In this document: piece after piece, positions 1 to 7,959 of the stretch
Layout: every line of letters begins with the position of its first letter
How positions within the stretch are numbered: the first letter of the stretch is position 1
From: an uncultured Eubacteriales bacterium
Lineage (GTDB): Bacteria > Bacillota > Clostridia > Oscillospirales > Oscillospiraceae
Length of the DNA: 64,000 nucleotides
Assembly: GCA_934572535.1 (NCBI GenBank)
Contig: CAKTLJ010000008.1
Span: 1 to 64,000 of the forward strand
Direction of reading: 5' to 3'
Translations under genes and position numbers: made by a program
The notes under the pieces: model-generated
What the model was told of the DNA's origin: nothing
What the model saw: the letters and a program-made list of their open reading frames with translations, nothing else
Database searches by the model: none

Positions 1-2942
1 GTCAGCATCCGGAAGAAGATGGTGGCCACCTCAGCGCGGGTGATGTTCCCCTGCGGCTGCACCGTCCCGTCGGGATAGCCGACGATGTAGGCGTAGTGGT
101 CCTTCTTGTTCAGCACGGGCTTGGAGGAACCACCGCTGCTGGACTGGTGCTTGGTGTAGGTGTTGGTGAAGAGGACTTTCTCTAAGGACAGTATATTTTC
201 AACACCACCATTGCCAGGTACAGTTCCAGGTACAATAGTTATATTGCCAGCGTTGGTTGTAGGTTCTGCTTTCTGGATATTTTTACTGGTTACTTTCAGC
301 ACATCGTTTTGTTTCGCCACGGTCACAGTCACGACGTAAGTCGCGGGATCGTAGGTCCAGTTTGTATCGGTACCGGCAGTTTCTTTGACTTCATAGACAT
401 AGGTGTCCTTTTCCTTGCTCTCGGTCAAATTGGTATAGCGAGGATTGAATTTGAAGTCACCCGCTTTGCTGCTTACGGTGTACGTCTCGCCGTCCGGAAC
501 ATTCTCACCATTCTTTTGGACCAGCTTCATGGTAAAGGTAAACTCTGCATCAGCGGGAGGCGTCACATTGCCGCCCTGCTTCACTTCCTTCGTGCCCTGG
601 ATGTCAACCGTTGCGGCAACCGTGATGGGTTCGGTAACTTCTGTTTCGCTATCATCAATCTTCACGCTGTTCGTGTAGGTCGTTCCAGGATCTGCATTAT
701 CAGGAATCTTGACCTGATAGGCCAGCGTCTTGGTTCCCACTGCCGGAACAGTGACGGTTTCCCAAGTTATCTTCTTGTTTTCATACTTGCCGGAATCGCT
801 GATGTTTTGGGGAAGAAAGCCGTCTATATTGGTCAGTTCAGTAGGCAGGGTGTCAACAACCTTAACCGTTTTTTCTTCGGTGCCGCTGTTGGTCAGCGTG
901 ATGGTGTAGGTCACCGTTTCGCCGGGCAGAGGCGCCTTCTGGTTTGCTTCCTTCTTTATGGTCACACCGGGTTCAACGGCCGTCCACTGCGCGGTAAAGG
1001 TTACGTTACTTGCAGGCATGGTGAACTTGTTATTGCTTACGGTGACATCGCTAGTTGTCCAACCGTTGAAGGTAAAGCCCTGACGGGAAGGAACATTGGT
1101 AGAAACCGTCTGCTCTGTGTTAGCGAGAACACCGGTAACCTCAGCAGGCAGACCGGTTACTTCGCCTTCCGGAGCACCCGCTGCATACGTGATCTTGTAC
1201 GTCTCTTCCGTGTAGTCCGGCGTTCCATTGTTATTGCTGTCTACAGCCCAAACCGCATAGAGGGTATCAAGCTTGTCCTTAGCAGGAGCATATTCTGTAA
1301 CAACACCAGTTGCGTCACTCTCAGTGGTTACAAGGTCTTTCTTCTCTGTGCTAAAACCAAGCAGAACAGCATTATCCTTTTTCAGCGTATCGCAAGATGC
1401 AGGAACAGGGAATGTCTTTCCATTCACATTGATCTGAGTGGGAGGAACATCTCCCGTGCCGCCGTTGGCGTCATACTTCACACCGCAGAAAGATGCCGTA
1501 CCAGGAGTGCCTGTTGCAACAGGTTTATTATCGAGATACAGACCCGCACCGTCTTCATTGGTTGGAACCGGGAAGCTCTGAGCTGTGGCCAGGTTTGTCC
1601 AATTCGGCGTGATCGTGAACTCGATCACCAGTTTTTGACCACGCGGAGCAGGCGTATCGGACACAAAGTTTGCGGCATAGTCATAACCCGTAACCGTTAC
1701 AGTCTGATCATCGATGTGAACAATTGTGCCGGTAGCATCTTCACGATCTGCCCACTTCTTATTACCCTCATAGTTCTGGGTATAAACCTTAATGCCATCG
1801 GTATTAGTGGGCAGATCGAAGTAGTCCGTCATGGTGTCCTTCACGACCGCCCTCGTATCCAGCTCTGCATTTACCGCCGTGTTGATCTCCTGCGAAATCT
1901 CGGTAAATACACCATTCAGACTTGCAGAATCCGTTGCGGTCAAATAGTAATTGGAAGCCGAACGTTTGAAGTTCTGGGTGATTTTATAGCCAGTACCATC
2001 GACCAAAGTATTACTAGGATCATATTGTCCTCTTTCAACGCCAATGCTCGTCGCGTCGGCAAAATTCGAGGACAGGTAATTTAAGAAGCGGTTGCCTGCT
2101 GCAACATCAATATCCGGGAAATCATTCCCAGCAAACAAACCAGCAACCCAAGAGCCGCCCCAGTACGAGCCTACCTGGCCAGTACACGTCACATCAGGAT
2201 AGACAGTATATTTCCATTTATCACCGTGCAGCTGATCTGCATTAACGCCGTTAAAAATACCAATCGTGTAAATTGTAGTTTCGCTAGCCTTTAATACCTT
2301 TGCCGTTGCGATCGCACTCGTTGCAACACCTGTGTTAAACACATTGCTCGTCGTGGGAACACCATCAGTAAAGACAACTACAACTTTTTTGTGGCCATCC
2401 GCAGGAGTGGCAAGCAGAGTCTGTGCTTGGGTCATCCCCGAATCTACGCGAGTTGCACCACTGGGGCTATTGGGCAAGGCATTAATCGCAGCTTTCAGAT
2501 TGTTTTGTCCGGTTGTATCAACTGCTGTCCAGCCCTGCAATGCCGTTGCGCTCGAACCAAAGGTCACAATCGAAATACGATGTGCAGCGTCTGCTGCATT
2601 ATAATTTCCTGCAACCTGGTCAATGAAGCCATTGACAGCGCTCTTCATGGCCGCCTGTCTGGTGGTCTGCCTGTCAAAACGTTCCGCCATCGAACCCGAC
2701 TGATCCAAAACCAGAACAATGTCTAGGGGCTGGGGTGTCCCGATCTGAGTGGTTGTACCAGTCGCATAGGCCTCCAGCGTAATTTTTACGTCACCATTGG
2801 TTTGCTGTTTAGCTTTCTTTGTAAAAACCGCACCGGAGTCAGACGGTTGATCCGTATCTATCTCCGTCGCCAATGCGCTCATCGGCAGCAGCGACAGGGC
2901 CATGACAAGCGCCATGAATATGGCCAATATTCGCTTTTTCAT
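1..2942 (-). CDS. VWA / pilin-like / SLH surface protein (3' end outside window)
   Basis: Reading frame is open from the ATG at 2942 to the left edge, giving 980 residues with no stop. Residues 1-26 are a signal peptide (MKKRILAIFMALVMALSLLP). A von Willebrand A domain spans about 70-330, with MIDAS motif LDQSGSM near residue 80. About 487-645 resembles Listeria-Bacteroides (InlB-type) repeats. About 660-750 is a DUF11-like Ig fold (PGETVTYTITLTN). About 778-925 resembles the Spy0128/FctA pilin isopeptide domain (DAEFTFTMKLV). The last 33 residues begin an SLH repeat (DHYAYIVGYPDGT, then ITRAEVATIFFRML). Such proteins are exported, bind the wall polymer through SLH repeats, and adhere or assemble through VWA and pilin folds. 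The start is supported by AAGGAGG upstream. Partner and ligand are unknown. The SLH repeats and stop lie beyond the window. Confidence 0.93.
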   Translation of the reverse strand, partial: MKKRILAIFMALVMALSLLPMSALATEIDTDQPSDSGAVFTKKAKQQTNGDVKITLEAYATGTTTQIGTPQPLDIVLVLDQSGSMAERFDRQTTRQAAMKSAVNGFIDQVAGNYNAADAAHRISIVTFGSSATALQGWTAVDTTGQNNLKAAINALPNSPSGATRVDSGMTQAQTLLATPADGHKKVVVVFTDGVPTTSNVFNTGVATSAIATAKVLKASETTIYTIGIFNGVNADQLHGDKWKYTVYPDVTCTGQVGSYWGGSWVAGLFAGNDFPDIDVAAGNRFLNYLSSNFADATSIGVERGQYDPSNTLVDGTGYKITQNFKRSASNYYLTATDSASLNGVFTEISQEINTAVNAELDTRAVVKDTMTDYFDLPTNTDGIKVYTQNYEGNKKWADREDATGTIVHIDDQTVTVTGYDYAANFVSDTPAPRGQKLVIEFTITPNWTNLATAQSFPVPTNEDGAGLYLDNKPVATGTPGTASFCGVKYDANGGTGDVPPTQINVNGKTFPVPASCDTLKKDNAVLLGFSTEKKDLVTTESDATGVVTEYAPAKDKLDTLYAVWAVDSNNNGTPDYTEETYKITYAAGAPEGEVTGLPAEVTGVLANTEQTVSTNVPSRQGFTFNGWTTSDVTVSNNKFTMPASNVTFTAQWTAVEPGVTIKKEANQKAPLPGETVTYTITLTNSGTEEKTVKVVDTLPTELTNIDGFLPQNISDSGKYENKKITWETVTVPAVGTKTLAYQVKIPDNADPGTTYTNSVKIDDSETEVTEPITVAATVDIQGTKEVKQGGNVTPPADAEFTFTMKLVQKNGENVPDGETYTVSSKAGDFKFNPRYTNLTESKEKDTYVYEVKETAGTDTNWTYDPATYVVTVTVAKQNDVLKVTSKNIQKAEPTTNAGNITIVPGTVPGNGGVENILSLEKVLFTNTYTKHQSSSGGSSKPVLNKKDHYAYIVGYPDGTVQPQGNITRAEVATIFFRML

Positions 2943-3070
2943 CTTGTTTTTTCCTCCTTTTTCACATCAAGTGTTGATAGCAAAGCGATCACGGACGTTT
3001 TCCGTATCGCACCACCTCCATCCTGGTCTCGTTCCAATGGGTCGTCGCAAAGGCCCATTTTCCTGGCCCC

Positions 3071-3099
3071 ATTTTACCCCAAACCACAAGGATTTGCAA
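3071..3099 (-). promoter_or_regulatory. Promoter of the surface protein gene
   Basis: On the minus strand TTGCAA (3094-3099) and TAAAAT (3071-3076) are separated by 17 bases. This leaves a leader of about 120 nt. The leader contains two short hairpins (AATGGG/CCCATT and ACGGA/TCCGT), but I recognise no riboswitch in it. The rest of the 2943-3263 intergenic stretch shows no gene. Confidence 0.7.
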
Positions 3100-3263
3100 T
3101 GGGTTTTCCAGATTTTAGTCATCTTGACGGCCCCGCCGCGCGCGCTGGCAGCCAGGCCCCACCATTCCCTCAAGATCGACACGAACAGGCACCCCCGTCC
3201 CCCGCGCCTCATAGGATAGGGCAGCCCTCTTCCCGGGGGCGATCCATCCAAAGGAGGACTCCT

Positions 3264-4079
3264 ATGCTTGACGATGTTTTTCTCCTGGCCTACCCCGTTC
3301 AGGCCCTGCTGGCCACCCTGGTCACCTGGGGGATCACGGCCCTGGGCGCGGGCGTGGTCTTTTTCATTCGCAGACCCAACCGAAACTTCATGGACGCCAT
3401 GCTCGGCCTGGCCGCGGGGGTCATGGTCGCGGCCTCCTTCTGGTCCCTGCTCTCCCCCTCCATCGAGATGTCCGGCGCGCTCGGCCTGAACCCCTGGCTC
3501 ACCGCCCTGGCCGGTTTTCTGGGCGGCGGCGCGCTCCTCTTCCTGGGCGACCGGTCCTTCACCCGCCTCCAGGCCCGGCGTGCCCTTCCCCCCGACCCCA
3601 GCCGGGACCCCAAGGGCCGCAAGCGCAGCGCCCTCGTCATCTTCTCCATCACCCTCCATAACATCCCCGAGGGCATGGCCATCGGCGTGGCCTTCGGCTC
3701 CGTGGCCTACGGCCTGGAGGGCGGCACCCTCATGAACGCCTGGATGCTCGCCCTCGGCATCGGCCTGCAAAACCTGCCCGAGGGCATGGCCGTCAGCCTC
3801 CCCCTCCGCCGCGAGGGCTTCTCCCGCCGCAAGTCCTTCTTCTACGGCCAGCTCAGCGGGATCGCCGAGCCCATCGCCGGGGTCCTGGGGGCGCTGCTGG
3901 TCCTGCGGGTCCACGCCTGCCTCCCCCTCCTGCTGGCCTTCGCCGCCGGGGCCATGATCTACGTCGTGGTCGAGGAGCTCATCCCCGAAAGCCAGACGAA
4001 CGAAAACAAGGACTGGATGGCCCTCTTTACCCTGGTGGGCTTCTCCGTCATGATGGTCCTCGACGTGGCCCTCGGCTGA
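3264..4079 (+). CDS. ZIP family metal transporter (GufA/ZupT-like)
   Basis: 271-residue membrane protein with about eight hydrophobic segments. It has the two diagnostic ZIP motifs: HNIPEGMAIG in TM4 and QNLPEGMAVS in TM5, which form the binuclear metal site. A third acidic motif, VVVEELIPES, lies near the end. ZIP proteins import divalent metals (Zn, Fe, Mn) into the cytoplasm; the metal here cannot be told from sequence. The frame is open upstream to 2802, but AAGGAGG at 3251 sits just before the ATG at 3264, and the protein from there matches family length. Divergent from the surface protein gene and apparently monocistronic. No metal-regulator site was seen. Confidence 0.92.
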   Translation: MLDDVFLLAYPVQALLATLVTWGITALGAGVVFFIRRPNRNFMDAMLGLAAGVMVAASFWSLLSPSIEMSGALGLNPWLTALAGFLGGGALLFLGDRSFTRLQARRALPPDPSRDPKGRKRSALVIFSITLHNIPEGMAIGVAFGSVAYGLEGGTLMNAWMLALGIGLQNLPEGMAVSLPLRREGFSRRKSFFYGQLSGIAEPIAGVLGALLVLRVHACLPLLLAFAAGAMIYVVVEELIPESQTNENKDWMALFTLVGFSVMMVLDVALG

Positions 4080-4152
4080 CCGCCGCCTGGTCTATTCCCG
4101 CCCCCGGACCGCATAGACTCCAACAGCTTACTTACCTTGGAGGCGGTCTGAC

Positions 4153-4776
4153 ATGGAAGAAATGGAAAACCGGGTGCTCCTGCGCGGGACCGTGGCCGAC
4201 GCGGCGGCCTTCTCCCACCGGGTCCACGGCATCGACTTTTACCGGTTCCCCCTGGCGGTCCCCCGTCTGTCCGGACGGGAGGACCTGGTGAACGTGCTCG
4301 TCGCCCGCGCCCCGGGCGACGACCCCCTGCCCGCGCCGGGGGAGCCCCTGACCGTGACCGGCCAGATCCGGTCCTACAACAACCGCAGCGGCGTGGGCAG
4401 CCGCCTGGTCATCACCGTCCTGGCCCGCTCGCTCCTCCCCGGCGACGGCGACCCCTGCAACCAGGTCAGCCTCATCGGGACCCTGTGCAAGGACCCCGTC
4501 CCCCGCCGCACCCCCCTGGGCCGGGACATCTGCGACCTGCTGCTGGCCGTGAACCGGAAGTACCGGCGGGCCGACTACCTGCCCTGCATCGCCTGGGGCA
4601 GCCTCGCCCTGGCCTGCGCCCACCTCCGGACGGGCGACTCCCTCCGCCTGGAGGGGCGGCTCCAGAGCCGCACCTATCTGAAAACCATCGGCGACCAGAC
4701 CCAGGAGCGGACGGCCTTTGAGATCTCCGTCTCCGCCCTGACGCCCCTGGACGAGGCGGACGACGCGCCGCCCTGA
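4153..4776 (+). CDS. Two-OB-fold SSB-like single-stranded DNA-binding protein
   Basis: 207 residues with two OB-like halves. The first (about 1-100) starts ENRVLLRGTVAD and ends LVITVLARSL. The second (about 105-200) starts NQVSLIGTLCKDPVPR and includes PCIAWGS and LEGRLQSRTY, as in SSB. Canonical SSB has one OB fold and an acidic C-terminal tip (DDDIPF). Here the tip is only a short acidic run (DEADDAPP), so this is a paralogue and not the replicative SSB. It probably binds ssDNA; its precise role is unknown. GGAGG lies upstream of the ATG. A terminator follows directly, so the gene is likely monocistronic. Confidence 0.75.
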   Translation: MEEMENRVLLRGTVADAAAFSHRVHGIDFYRFPLAVPRLSGREDLVNVLVARAPGDDPLPAPGEPLTVTGQIRSYNNRSGVGSRLVITVLARSLLPGDGDPCNQVSLIGTLCKDPVPRRTPLGRDICDLLLAVNRKYRRADYLPCIAWGSLALACAHLRTGDSLRLEGRLQSRTYLKTIGDQTQERTAFEISVSALTPLDEADDAPP

Positions 4777-4785
4777 CACCAGCCA

Positions 4786-4811
4786 AACGCCTCCCCGCCC
4801 GGGGAGGCGTT
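4786..4811 (+). terminator. Intrinsic terminator of the SSB-like gene
   Basis: Perfect 11-bp stem (AACGCCTCCCC / GGGGAGGCGTT) with a 4-nt loop, followed by a modest T-rich stretch. Confidence 0.75.
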
Positions 4812-4900
4812 ATCTGTTCACATTTTATTCATGCTTCACGGGGGCTGGTATGCTACACTTTTTGTACGTATTCTAACCATTTGACCCGGGAGGACCTCTT

Positions 4901-6268
4901 ATGAACACACGAATCCTTTCCCTCTGCCTGGCCGGGGTCCTGCTCCTGTCCTCGGGCGTCCCCGCCGCGGCCGCCCGGGTGGGCGACACCACCACCCCCA
5001 GGTCCACCACCAGCCACGAATGGGCCTTGACCCCCGTGCGCGCCACCCTCTCCTTTGACCAGCTCGACGCCAGGGTCCGGGCCGGGAACCTGACCGTGCA
5101 GTCCCTGGAGCACACCATCCAGTCCATGGAGGCCATGGATTGGAACAAGGTCATCGGGGAGTTGGAGGACGCGATCGACGACATGGAGGACGGGATCGCC
5201 AACCTGAAAAACGCCGCCAACAGCATCGACAATGCCTCGCAAAATTTGATGGCTTCTCTCATGCAGATCGAAAAACAGCTCGACGCGATGCAGGCCGCCG
5301 GGATCGTCGGCAACGTCGCCAACCTGAGCACCGCCATCTACAGCCAGTTTCAGCTGGCCAGCCTGAACTCCGCCCTCGAATCCATGGAGGACCAGCTCGA
5401 CGACCTGAAAAAACAGAAGAGCGACTACCTCAACAAGACCCTGCCCGACACCAAGCGGAAGATCGACGCCTCCATCAACCAGATCACCGTCGGCGCGGCC
5501 TCCCTCTACCTGACCATCCTCTCCACCGAGCTGCAACGGGAGTCCCTGCGCGACACCGCCGCCGCCCTGGCGCGCACCGTGGCGGAAATGGAGCTGCGCT
5601 ATGAACGGGGGCAGATCTCCCAGCTGACCCTCACCCAGGTGAAGAACGGCTACACCTCCCTGCTGGCCAACTCGGCCAGCCTGGACGCGGCCCTGACCTC
5701 CCTCTACGCCTCCCTCCAGTCCCTGCTGGGCGAGACCACCAGCGCCAGCCTGACCCTGGCGGCCCTGCCCACGGTCTCCGCCGAGCAGGTCGCCGCCCTC
5801 TCCTACACCCGGGACCTGGAGACCGCCCGCAAGGCCAGCTATGACCTCTACGCCGCCGCCCGCGCCGTCGAGGACGCCAAGGACGACATGGAGGAGGCCC
5901 GCCGCGAAAACGGCAAGAACAGCTATCAGTACAAGATGGCCCAGCACACCTACGAGGCCGCCGTCCTGTCCGAAAAGTCTGCCGCGCAGAGCTTCGACCT
6001 CTCCTTCCGGCGGCTCTACGACCAGCTCTCCCCCGCCCTGGCCCGCCGCGCCGCCGCCGAAAACGACCTGGCCTATGAGGCGCAGGTCTATCAGGCGGCC
6101 GAGCTCAAGTACCGCCAGGGGAACCTCTCCGCCAACGCCCTGGCCAGCGCCAAGGACACCTGGGAGAGCGCCAAGCGGGACTACACCTCCGCCCAGATGG
6201 ACCTCTTCACCGCCTGGAACAGCTACCAGAACGCCGTGCGCTACGGCCTCGTCAGCAGCGGCGCCTGA
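4901..6268 (+). CDS. TolC-like secreted coiled-coil protein
   Basis: 455 residues. Residues 1-25 are a signal peptide ending in AAAA. The rest is almost entirely helical with long heptad regions, arranged as two similar halves like the TolC/outer-membrane efflux fold. Typical phrases are ELRYERGQISQLTLTQVKNG and AELKYRQGNLSANALASAKD, which match the repeated 'Y..G.is..el..A' signature of that family. TolC family members are outer-membrane channels in diderms; in monoderm Clostridia homologues are exported and their role is unclear. GGGAGG precedes the ATG. No ABC or RND pump gene is adjacent. The candidate small RNA at 6379-6497 follows. Family call is good; function is unknown. Confidence 0.75.
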   Translation: MNTRILSLCLAGVLLLSSGVPAAAARVGDTTTPRSTTSHEWALTPVRATLSFDQLDARVRAGNLTVQSLEHTIQSMEAMDWNKVIGELEDAIDDMEDGIANLKNAANSIDNASQNLMASLMQIEKQLDAMQAAGIVGNVANLSTAIYSQFQLASLNSALESMEDQLDDLKKQKSDYLNKTLPDTKRKIDASINQITVGAASLYLTILSTELQRESLRDTAAALARTVAEMELRYERGQISQLTLTQVKNGYTSLLANSASLDAALTSLYASLQSLLGETTSASLTLAALPTVSAEQVAALSYTRDLETARKASYDLYAAARAVEDAKDDMEEARRENGKNSYQYKMAQHTYEAAVLSEKSAAQSFDLSFRRLYDQLSPALARRAAAENDLAYEAQVYQAAELKYRQGNLSANALASAKDTWESAKRDYTSAQMDLFTAWNSYQNAVRYGLVSSGA

Positions 6269-6343
6269 CCATCGGGAGAGAAACCGGGATTTGTTTACAA
6301 TTTGGAAATCAAATTCATAATTTGGTTACACCATTCCAATATT

Positions 6344-6372
6344 TTGGTCATATTTCTCCGCTAAGATATAGC
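6344..6372 (+). promoter_or_regulatory. Promoter of candidate small RNA A
   Basis: TTGGTC (6344-6349) and TATAGC (6367-6372) with 17-base spacing. There is no ORF or ribosome-binding site between here and the terminator at 6451-6497. Confidence 0.55.
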
Positions 6373-6378
6373 CTGTAA

Positions 6379-6497
6379 GTAGCAGAAAACAAAAACACGT
6401 CTGACTTAGCTTACACACTCTCTTTTCTCTCTCTTTTCTCTCTTTTTTGTAAAAAGGACGGCAGCGACCTGGGAAATCGCTGCCGTTCCTTTTTTAT
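6379..6497 (+). ncRNA. Candidate small RNA A (CU-rich)
   Basis: About 119 nt predicted from a promoter at 6344-6372 to a strong terminator. The 5' part can form a weak GTAAG/CTTAC hairpin. The middle is a pyrimidine tract (6418-6447). Its first 18 nt, at 6418-6435, are identical to 63742-63759 in candidate RNA B. No reading frame with a ribosome-binding site was found. The unpaired CU tract could pair with GA-rich translation-initiation regions. Existence as a transcript is inferred. Confidence 0.5.
6451..6497 (+). terminator. Intrinsic terminator of candidate RNA A
   Basis: A stem of about 12 bp (CGGCAGCGA / TCGCTGCCG core with AGGA/TTCCT extension and one bulge) is followed by a long T run. 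The remaining gap 6498-6748 holds a direct repeat, TCGTTGATT, at 6552-6560 and 6601-6609. I could not assign the promoter of the next gene firmly within it. Confidence 0.85.
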
Positions 6498-6748
6498 TTT
6501 TGTTAACACCTTCAAAAGAACTTCTTTATTGCATAATAAACTATTCGAAAGTCGTTGATTGAAGCTGTATTTCCTTTCTGACCAAAAAATGCCCCTTCAA
6601 TCGTTGATTTCCGACCTTTCCTGTGGTAGAGTGTTAGGGTACAATTTGTCCTTGGCCGGAAACGGATGTCGAAATACCTGTCGCTTGACAGCGCTTTCAG
6701 TCAAGTTGGCCAGTTGGTTCTCACCAATGCAAAAAAGGAGACAATTTT

Positions 6749-7891
6749 ATGAATTTTGAACTGAATGAACAGCAACTGTCGATCCAGAAGATGGCGCGTG
6801 AATTCACGGAGAAGAAGGTCCTCCCCGGCGTGATCGAGCGCGACGAGTCCCGCGAGTACAACGTCGAGCTGTACAAGGAATTGGCCAAGATGGGCTTCAT
6901 CGGCCTGCCCTATGCAAAGGAATACGGCGGCCAGGGCCTGGGCTACATGGAGTACGCTCTGGCTGTTGAGGAGATCTCCAAGGTGGACCCCTCCCTGTCT
7001 GTTTCTTTCTCTGTTTCTACCTCCCTGTATGGCGGCTCCCTGTACTTCTCCGAAGCCACCGACGAACAGCTCAAGCGCTGGATGCCCCCCGTCATGCGTG
7101 ACGGCCACTTCGGCTCCTTCGGCCTGACCGAGCCCAGCGCAGGCTCCGACGTCAGCGGCATGAAGACCTTCGCAGAGCGCCAGGGCGACGAGTTCGTCAT
7201 CAACGGCAGCAAGTGCTTCATCACCAACGGTCCCCTGTCCGACTACTACGCTGTCTACGCCCTCACCGACCACGAGATGGGCCCCAAGAGCATGGCCACC
7301 TTCATCGTGGAGAGAGACACCCCCGGCTTCTCCATCGGCGCGCGTCACAACACCATGGGCATCCGCAGCGCCATGGTCAGTGAGCTGTATTTCGACAACG
7401 TCCGCGTCCCCGTGGGCAACATGATCTCCTCCCCCGGCAAGGGCTTCGCCACCGCGATGAAGACCCTGGACGGCGGCCGGATCGGCATTGCCTCCCAGGC
7501 CCTGGGCATCGCAGAGGGCGCCTTCGAGATCGCCCGCCAGTACATGAAGCAGCGCGAGCAGTTCAAAAAGCCCCTCCACAAAAACCAGCACCTGGCCTTC
7601 CGCATGGTCGATATGGCCAACCAGATCGAGATGGCCAAGTACATGGTCTATAAGGCAGCCTGTGACAAGGACGCGCACAAGCCCTTCTCCCAGTCCGCCG
7701 CCAAGGCCAAGCTGATCGCCGCAGAAACCGCGATGCACGTGGCCACCGACGCGGTCCAGATGATGGGCGGCAACGGCTACATGAAGGAGTACCACGTGGA
7801 GCGCCTGATGCGCGACGCCAAGATCACCCAGATCTACGAGGGCACCAGCGAGGTCCAGAAGATCGTCCTGTCCAAGACGCTGTTCGACTGA
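6749..7891 (+). CDS. Acyl-CoA dehydrogenase, short-chain (butyryl-CoA dehydrogenase-like)
   Basis: 380 residues, the normal length of the family. FAD-dependent enzyme of fatty-acid / butyrate metabolism that interconverts acyl-CoA and enoyl-CoA with electron-transferring flavoprotein. Signatures seen are GLTEPSAGSD (FAD and substrate binding, about 128), the middle beta domain, and the C-terminal QIYEGTSEVQ, where the Glu is the catalytic base of Bcd/SCAD enzymes. AAAGGAG precedes the ATG. The codons are strongly biased, which suggests high expression. Clostridial bcd usually sits with etfAB, crt and hbd; here the gene is alone between two terminators. It may therefore be an additional paralogue, and substrate chain length is uncertain. 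Confidence 0.9.
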   Translation: MNFELNEQQLSIQKMAREFTEKKVLPGVIERDESREYNVELYKELAKMGFIGLPYAKEYGGQGLGYMEYALAVEEISKVDPSLSVSFSVSTSLYGGSLYFSEATDEQLKRWMPPVMRDGHFGSFGLTEPSAGSDVSGMKTFAERQGDEFVINGSKCFITNGPLSDYYAVYALTDHEMGPKSMATFIVERDTPGFSIGARHNTMGIRSAMVSELYFDNVRVPVGNMISSPGKGFATAMKTLDGGRIGIASQALGIAEGAFEIARQYMKQREQFKKPLHKNQHLAFRMVDMANQIEMAKYMVYKAACDKDAHKPFSQSAAKAKLIAAETAMHVATDAVQMMGGNGYMKEYHVERLMRDAKITQIYEGTSEVQKIVLSKTLFD

Positions 7892-7916
7892 GTCACATTC
7901 CTTTCTATCCATACAG

Positions 7917-7955
7917 AAAAGTCGCGGAGGTCCAACCGACCTCCGCGACTTTTTT
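7917..7955. terminator. Bidirectional intrinsic terminator
   Basis: Perfect 13-bp stem (AGTCGCGGAGGTC / GACCTCCGCGACT) with A and T runs on both sides. It serves the acyl-CoA dehydrogenase gene and the convergent gene on the minus strand. Confidence 0.9.
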
Positions 7956-7959
7956 CGAT

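Noticed and set aside
309..2084. Long plus-strand frame (591 codons) opposite the surface protein
   Set aside because: Antisense shadow: the minus strand carries a signal peptide, VWA and SLH motifs; the plus frame has low-complexity composition and no ribosome site.
2943..3070. c-di-GMP riboswitch in the leader of the surface protein gene
   Set aside because: Short hairpins are present but the conserved GEMM-I or class II core sequences are not.
6498..6515. TTGTTAAC as a Rex operator before the acyl-CoA dehydrogenase gene
   Set aside because: Only one half of the TTGTTAA-N4-TTAACAA palindrome is present.
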